From contig CBDHEM010000069.1 of assembly GCA_965261955.1 (NCBI GenBank), forward strand, positions 682,001 through 746,000: a DNA stretch of 64,000 nucleotides. The letters run 5' to 3'. Source of the DNA: JABAAI01 sp965261955 (GTDB lineage Bacteria > Spirochaetota > Leptospiria > Leptospirales > Leptonemataceae). Within the stretch, counting starts at the first letter, position 1, and each line of letters starts with the position of its first letter. Shown here one piece after another: positions 59,551-64,000 of the stretch. The notes beneath the pieces are model-generated. The model saw only the letters and a program-made list of their open reading frames with translations, searched no databases and had not been told where the DNA came from. Made by a program: the position numbers and the translations under genes.

Positions 59551-60104
59551 TTTTATGATGGGAAGCGCCGTTTTTCGGATTGGTAATGGAATTGTTGGTT
59601 ATGGTAGTTATAGCTACGAAAGTAAGGATGTTAGGGTGCCTCTTCGCTTATTTAATAGATGAAAACGGAGTTTTCTCCAAGAAAAAGTAGCCTAGTACTG
59701 CATATCATGACGGGATTTAAAAACATAGTGATCTAATCGAAAAATTAGGGAAGCATAACACGGGTGTTTCTGGTTTGTATTTGAACAAATGAGAAGACAT
59801 TGATTTGGAAATGGCAAAAAATGATCACAAAAGACTATCTATATCTACGATACACAAAATCTACGATGCACAAAAAGTTTCCCTCAAAAAAGGGAACTTA
59901 TAATAGCTCTCTACAAGAATAGAGGGAGACGGTAATGTGCCTTAAACAACAAAAATATCGCTTCTTTTCGTACAATCACAAATGAAAGCATGATAGGATC
60001 GTACACAACCTCTACTCCTAGTGGGAAAGATCATAGTCTTTGGGATAGAGCTACTATGGAACCGGAAACGTTATCCACTGCTCGTTGTCCTTTTAAAAAA
60101 GTCT
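59551..60104. other. Gap between the repeats and rpmF
   Basis: No gene recognised. A short frame (from 59556) reads FRIGNGIVGYGSYSYESKDV and ends at 59662; it could be the tail of a lost gene. Small direct repeats (ATCTACGAT, ACACAAAATC) occur near 59850. Contains the rpmF terminator candidate. Confidence 0.35.
59872..59899 (-). terminator. Candidate rho-independent terminator of rpmF
   Basis: Read on the minus strand, AAGTTCCC and GGGAAACTT form a stem (with a bulge) followed by CTTTTTG. About 205 bases downstream of the rpmF stop. Confidence 0.45.
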
Positions 60105-60305
60105 TTACGTCTCTTTTCCCTTCGAAGGGGGTGATTTGGATAGAACAATTTGGTTCTTGTACCAACCGCATGAAGGACAAACACGATGGGGTGTTGTAAA
60201 GGAGCCACAGTTTTTGCAGGGAGAAAGATTAGGCCTCCCTATAGCATGGTGAGCCCGCCTAGACCGAGTTTTTTGATGAGATGTTTTACACTTTGGTACT
60301 GCCAT
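60105..60305 (-). CDS. rpmF: 50S ribosomal protein L32
   Basis: 66 residues from the ATG at 60305 (the frame extends six residues further upstream). MAVPKCKTSHQKTRSRRAHH is the classic L32 N-terminus, and CKNCGSFTTPHRVCPSCGWY holds the four zinc-binding cysteines, so this is the zinc-containing form. Component of the large subunit near the exit tunnel. It is transcribed divergently from rplR, and its usual neighbours (yceD upstream, plsX or acpP downstream) are not in the visible flanks. GAGAGGGTGG lies upstream of the start. Confidence 0.95.
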   Translation of the reverse strand: MAVPKCKTSHQKTRSRRAHHAIGRPNLSPCKNCGSFTTPHRVCPSCGWYKNQIVLSKSPPSKGKET

Positions 60306-60426
60306 AGGTGACCACCCTCTCAAACTTCATTCTCTTAACAAGTTTTTTCTCAGAAAATTGTACATGTTCGCTTGACAGCTTAGCCCTATTTCCAAACTTG
60401 CTTAGTGTGGGTCTTTGCCAAAGGAA

Positions 60427-60435
60427 TGGTATAAT
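60427..60435 (+). promoter_or_regulatory. Extended -10 promoter of the rplR-secY cluster
   Basis: TGGTATAAT: a perfect TATAAT (60430-60435) with the extended TGn element, 40 bases before rplR. No strong -35 box, as is usual for extended -10 promoters. It would give the cluster its own start independent of the missing upstream spc genes. Confidence 0.55.
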
Positions 60436-60474
60436 TATTTTGTCTTATTGACTCATATAACTCCAAAGTAATAG

Positions 60475-60837
60475 ATGAAAAGATCTGAATTAAAACGATC
60501 ACGAGCAAAAAAACGGATCAAGCGTGTTTTTTATGCAATACGCTCAAAATCACTACGACCACGTTTAGCCTTTGTTTCTTCTAACGCTTATTTATCTGCC
60601 CAGCTGATTGATGACAAAACTGGTCAAACTCTGTGTTATGCGGCAACAAATGAGAAATCATTCCCGGGAAAAAAAGGAAAGAACAAGGAAGCGGCTTTGA
60701 AATTGGGTAAGGTGATTGCCCTAAGAGCAAAGGAAAAGGGAATTAGTCAAATTGTTTTAGACCGTAGAGGACGTCTGTATCACGGACGAATTGCAGAATT
60801 TAGTCGTTCTGCAAGAGAACAAGGATTGGAGTTTTAG
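60475..60837 (+). CDS. rplR: 50S ribosomal protein L18
   Basis: 120 residues, normal length. RVFYAIRSKSLRPRLAFVSSNAYLSAQLIDDKTGQTL carries the 5S-rRNA-binding region; AALKLGKVIALRAKEKGISQIVLDRRGRLYHGRI and the terminal REQGLEF are family signatures. It is the first gene of the ribosomal protein cluster here; rplF and rpsH, which normally precede it, are absent and replaced by the divergent rpmF. Confidence 0.97.
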   Translation: MKRSELKRSRAKKRIKRVFYAIRSKSLRPRLAFVSSNAYLSAQLIDDKTGQTLCYAATNEKSFPGKKGKNKEAALKLGKVIALRAKEKGISQIVLDRRGRLYHGRIAEFSRSAREQGLEF

Positions 60838-60862
60838 TTTTACTTTATTTTAGGAATTAGCC

Positions 60863-61372
60863 ATGAATATTGCATCCCAAGACAATGGACAAGAATCAAC
60901 CGAAAAGGTTGTTTGCATTAATCGTGTTTCTAAAGTAGCTAAAGGGGGGCGTCGCTTTTCCTTTAATGCTCTAGCTGTTGTAGGAGATAGAAATGGCTCG
61001 GTTGGTTTAGGATTGGGAAAGGCCAATGAAGTGCCAGATGCCGTACGTAAGGCCATTGATACGGCTCGTAAAAATATGGTGACTGTCAATATCGCAAAAA
61101 ATGGTGTACTGCCTCATGATGTTGAGGGCAAATTTAAGTCATCTAAAGTTGTTCTACTCCCCGCTTCACCGGGAACTGGCTTGATTGCAGATGAAGCCGT
61201 TCGCTCTGTTTTGGAGCAGGCCGGTGTGCAAAATGTTTTGGCTAAAGTATTTGGATCTAAAAATACCATAAATGTTGTTCGTGCCACAATGGATGCTCTT
61301 TCTCAGTTATACACTCCTCTTCAGTCTGCTCGTAGGCGTGGTATCTCATTACGTAAGATTTTTGATCAGTGA
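60863..61372 (+). CDS. rpsE: 30S ribosomal protein S5
   Basis: 169 residues. The N-terminal double-stranded RNA-binding fold is clear: INRVSKVAKGGRRFSFNALAVVGDRNGSVGLGLGKANEVPDAV, followed by the C-terminal domain VVLLPASPGTGLIADEAVRSVLEQAGVQNVLAKVFGS and NVVRATMDALSQL. Takes part in decoding accuracy and mRNA entry. 25 bases after rplR, co-directional. Confidence 0.97.
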   Translation: MNIASQDNGQESTEKVVCINRVSKVAKGGRRFSFNALAVVGDRNGSVGLGLGKANEVPDAVRKAIDTARKNMVTVNIAKNGVLPHDVEGKFKSSKVVLLPASPGTGLIADEAVRSVLEQAGVQNVLAKVFGSKNTINVVRATMDALSQLYTPLQSARRRGISLRKIFDQ

Positions 61373-61455
61373 GGATATAATGAAAGTGAGGCATTCAGTG
61401 ATAATCAAAAATGCACATAAACGAATAATCGGAAGAGAGGGGATGGCATAATATA

Positions 61456-61653
61456 ATGAGTCCAACCGCGAAAAAAGTGAGGGTACGCTTAGTTAAAAGT
61501 CCTATCGGTGCTCTACCAAAACATAGAGCTACGGTAAGGGCCTTGGGCTTACGGAAAATGAACCGTGTACGAGAACACCACTTGACTCCAGTTATACAAG
61601 GAATGATTAATCAAGTTTCTTATCTTTTGGAAGTAGAGAACGTGGGTAAATGA
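61456..61653 (+). CDS. rpmD: 50S ribosomal protein L30
   Basis: 65 residues. VRVRLVKSPIGALPKHRATVRALGLRKMNRVREH is the L30 signature, with the usual loop IQGMINQVSYLLEVE at the end. The 83-base gap after rpsE holds no other gene; GAGAGGGG lies about 19 bases upstream of the start. Stop overlaps the rplO start (ATGA), implying coupled translation. Confidence 0.94.
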   Translation: MSPTAKKVRVRLVKSPIGALPKHRATVRALGLRKMNRVREHHLTPVIQGMINQVSYLLEVENVGK

Positions 61654-62252
61654 AAAAAAGCCAGAAGAAAACGGAAAAAAAGGAGCATTTGTCCTACGCC
61701 TCTCTTTTACCAGAGCGCAACCGTCGTACTGTGAAACGAGTTAGTGAAGCTACCAACTTAGCGGAAGCTCTAAACCCTCCTCGTCCAAATCGTAAGCGAG
61801 TGGGGCGTGGGATATCTGCTCAACAGGGCAAGACCTGCGGCCGGGGACACAAGGGGCAGAAGGCTCGTTCTGGATATTCCTACCGTAAGGGTTTTGAAGG
61901 TGGACAAACACCTATTTATCGTCGCCTTCCCAAGCGTGGTTTTCATAATCTTTTTTCGCGTAACTATCAACTTGTGCACCTAGAGGGCTTAAAGAGATGC
62001 AAGTTAGAAGGAGAGGTGAACCCAAAAATACTTCGAGAGAAGGGCTTGATTGCAAAGGAATTCCGTCCTATCAAAATTTTAGGGGATGGTGAAATTTCCG
62101 CCTCTATTCAGTTATTGGCAGATGCCATTTCAAAAAATGCTCAAAAGAAAATAGAGAGTGCAGGGGGAAGTTTTCGTGTGCGTGATATCGTTGCTGAAAA
62201 GAAAAAGATCACTCCCAAAGAAAAGGCTACAAAAAAAGACTTCGTAGAATAA
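61650..62252 (+). CDS. rplO: 50S ribosomal protein L15 with extended ends
   Basis: 200 residues, longer than the usual ~145. The L15 core is typical: KRVGRGISAQQGKTCGRGHKGQKARSG, YRKGFEGGQTPIYRRLPKRGF, and in the C-terminal half IKILGDGEISASIQLLADAI. Residues 1-45 form a charged extension (MKKSQKKTEKKEHLSYASLL) absent from most L15 proteins, and the last ~20 residues are a lysine-rich tail. Assembly protein of the large subunit. Start at 61650 is imposed by the ATGA overlap with rpmD; a later start is not excluded. Confidence 0.95.
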   Translation: MKKSQKKTEKKEHLSYASLLPERNRRTVKRVSEATNLAEALNPPRPNRKRVGRGISAQQGKTCGRGHKGQKARSGYSYRKGFEGGQTPIYRRLPKRGFHNLFSRNYQLVHLEGLKRCKLEGEVNPKILREKGLIAKEFRPIKILGDGEISASIQLLADAISKNAQKKIESAGGSFRVRDIVAEKKKITPKEKATKKDFVE

Positions 62253-62264
62253 AATTAGAATAAA

Positions 62265-63620
62265 ATGCGTACTGTAGTCAATATCTTCCGAATACCTGAG
62301 TTGCGCTCTCGTATTCTTTTCACGATTTCTTTGCTGTTGCTCTATCGTTTTGGAATATTTGTTACGATTCCAGGGGTCAATCCTGTTGCCGTAGCTTATT
62401 CTCGTCCTCCGGGACAATCTTTCTTGGATGTAGTGAATGTGTTTTCTGGAGGAGCTTTGTTTAAGCTATCCGTTTTTTCTTTGGGCATTATGCCCTACAT
62501 CTCAGCTTCCATTATTATGAATCTTTTGACTGTAATTTTTCCAGCTCTATCTCGTCTTCAAAAAGAAGGAGAGGAAGGGAGAAAGAAAATCAATCAATAT
62601 ACACGTTATGGAACCATTTTTCTTTGTGCAACGCAATCGTACTTTATTCTGGCCAATGCCCTCCAAACGAGCAATCGTTTTAACGAGCCCCTTGTTTCTC
62701 CTGATATTACCCCCCTATTTTTTACGATCATGGGTGTACTGAGTATCACTACAGGCACTATGCTTCTCATGTGGATGGGTGATCAAATTACAGAACGAGG
62801 TATTGGAAATGGAGTCTCTTTACTTATATTCTCAGGTATTATAGCACAGTTGCCTATAATGCTTTGGCAGATGATGAGTGATGAAAGTGTGGATATGTTT
62901 CCGGTCATTATTTTGGTGATACTCTTTTTTGTTTTAATTGCTTTGACAGTTATACTTTCCACAGGTGTACGCAAAATACCCCTTCAGTACGGGAAAAAAA
63001 TGCAAGGGCGACGCATGGTTCAGGCTCAGAGCCAAAGTCTACCTTTTAAACTAAACTCTGCCAATGTAATGCCCATTATTTTTGCCTCCTCCCTTTTGCT
63101 TTTTCCACAAACTTTGGTTGGTTTCTTAGGTGATTCTACAGGAGGTTGGGGGGGATGGAGAGTTATGCAGGAATGGTTAAATCCGTTTGCGCCAAATTGG
63201 TATAAACAGCTACCATACTATTTTATCTATACTCTTCTCATTATTTTCTTTGCGTACTTTTATACAGCTATTCAGATCAATCCCCAAGAATTGTCAGAAA
63301 ATTTAAAAAAAAATGGAGGCTTTGTTCCCGGCATTCGTCCGGGAAGCCATACCAAGAGCTACTTAGAAAAGGTACTCAACCGTATTACTTTACCGGGTGC
63401 TATTTTTCTTGCTGGTCTAGCTCTTGCACCTTATTTTATTATTAATTTTTTGAATCTCCAGAGTAATCAGAACATACATGGTCTGGCCTATACTTTTGGT
63501 GGTACCTCTCTTTTGATTATTGTTGGTGTGGCTTTGGATACTTTGAAACAGATAGAATCTCAATTGATCATGCGTAAGTATGATGGCTTTATGAAAAAAA
63601 CGCGTATACGAGGTCGATAG
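62265..63620 (+). CDS. secY: Protein translocase subunit SecY
   Basis: Central channel of the Sec translocon in the inner membrane. 451 residues with the ten expected membrane helices. Signatures: LLLYRFGIFVTIPGVNP (first helix), ALFKLSVFSLGIMPYISASIIMNLL, GIGNGVSLLIFSGI, and the cytoplasmic loop RKIPLQYGKKMQGRR; the C-terminus ends in IMRKYDGFMKKTRIRGR as usual. 12 bases after rplO. adk, infA and rpmJ, which often follow secY, are missing; gcvH comes next. Confidence 0.97.
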   Translation: MRTVVNIFRIPELRSRILFTISLLLLYRFGIFVTIPGVNPVAVAYSRPPGQSFLDVVNVFSGGALFKLSVFSLGIMPYISASIIMNLLTVIFPALSRLQKEGEEGRKKINQYTRYGTIFLCATQSYFILANALQTSNRFNEPLVSPDITPLFFTIMGVLSITTGTMLLMWMGDQITERGIGNGVSLLIFSGIIAQLPIMLWQMMSDESVDMFPVIILVILFFVLIALTVILSTGVRKIPLQYGKKMQGRRMVQAQSQSLPFKLNSANVMPIIFASSLLLFPQTLVGFLGDSTGGWGGWRVMQEWLNPFAPNWYKQLPYYFIYTLLIIFFAYFYTAIQINPQELSENLKKNGGFVPGIRPGSHTKSYLEKVLNRITLPGAIFLAGLALAPYFIINFLNLQSNQNIHGLAYTFGGTSLLIIVGVALDTLKQIESQLIMRKYDGFMKKTRIRGR

Positions 63621-63743
63621 GCCTTTCTCTAGAGTTTTTGTATTGGAAAAAGCGATGGTGGGAAAAGTAAAAAAGAGATGCATTGGGGTATTCCAACTGA
63701 AATTGCTTTTCTTTACGTATAAATAAAGGCGGGATAGAATATA

Positions 63744-64000
63744 GTGGCTGAGTTCAAAACAATAGCGGGTTTATACTATACACGGGAACATGATTGGCTG
63801 AGTTCTACAGCAAATAGTTTTCGTGTCGGGATCAGTGATTATGCCCAAGATGCTCTAGGGGATATCGTTTATTTAGATATTCCTTTGGAGGTGGAAGCAA
63901 CCATCCAGAAGGGAGACACTATGGGATTTTTAGAGTCTGTCAAGGCAGTGGAAGATTTACATTCCCCAATCAATGGTACGGTAAAAGCAATTAACTTCGA
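63744..64000 (+). CDS. gcvH: Glycine cleavage system H protein (partial)
   Basis: N-terminal ~85 residues, cut by the window edge. EHDWLSSTANSFRVGISDYAQDALGDIVYLDIP and FLESVKAVEDLHSPINGTV, with the lipoyl-carrying Lys in ESVKAVEDL, identify the lipoyl carrier of glycine cleavage. GTG start at 63744 with GGCGGGA upstream. It lies 123 bases after secY on the same strand. Confidence 0.93.
   Translation, partial: MAEFKTIAGLYYTREHDWLSSTANSFRVGISDYAQDALGDIVYLDIPLEVEATIQKGDTMGFLESVKAVEDLHSPINGTVKAINF

Overview
The window is chromosomal DNA of an AT-rich bacterium with the standard genetic code. Several features point to a spirochaete of the Leptospira type, though not conclusively: a 16S rRNA gene with no 23S, 5S or tRNA in its visible flanks, a 60-residue bacterial histone, a UPF0182 membrane protein, a YaaR-family protein, an OmpA-like lipoprotein, a HAMP-type nucleotide cyclase and an alkyl-DHAP-synthase-like FAD oxidase. 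This is inference from gene content; an rRNA or protein tree would settle it. Decayed insertion sequences, small inverted-repeat elements and long tandem repeats fill many of the gaps, so the genome looks plastic and partly degraded.

Layout. 0-6 kb: FAD oxidase (frameshifted), OmpA lipoprotein, aroD with an odd start, YaaR-family protein, a small unknown protein and yggS. 6-8.3 kb: 16S rRNA (minus strand) with its promoter region. 8.3-17.7 kb: a zinc-ribbon protein, metH, an NNMT-like methyltransferase, an IS5-type transposase relic, a truncated glycosyltransferase and gltX. 17.8-19.8 kb: an IS3-type element split by a repeat array very rich in perfect DnaA-box nonamers (TTATCCACA). 19.9-25.7 kb: a complete three-gene Shango anti-phage system (TerB-domain protein, P-loop ATPase, Lhr-like helicase), visibly richer in G+C than its neighbours. 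26-37.3 kb: catalase, purC, icd (whose predicted start lies inside a mobile element), a receptor-type cyclase, a slipin, BolA, two glutaredoxins and the histone. 37.3-44.8 kb: ileS, an integrase-type transposase relic and the UPF0182 protein. 45-59.6 kb: an accessory island of tandem repeats, a 1.7-1.9 kb segment present twice (each copy with a coiled-coil PD-(D/E)XK-like protein gene and a broken C-terminal piece of an adhesin), and a giant FN3/GLUG-repeat lipoprotein gene. 59.6-64 kb: rpmF on the minus strand, then rplR-rpsE-rpmD-rplO-secY and the start of gcvH.

The genes that most clearly act together are sngABC (phage defence), bolA with the monothiol glutaredoxin (iron-sulfur handling), and the ribosomal protein/secY cluster. 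The most unusual material is the repeat system. A ~122-bp module (A) with a GCTTTGCT/AGCAAAGC hairpin and a module of up to 190 bp (B) carrying DnaA boxes recur in the same A-then-B order at several loci. They border the surface-protein gene, its broken copies and the remains of an IS3 element just left of the defence genes. No CRISPR array, tRNA or convincing riboswitch was seen.
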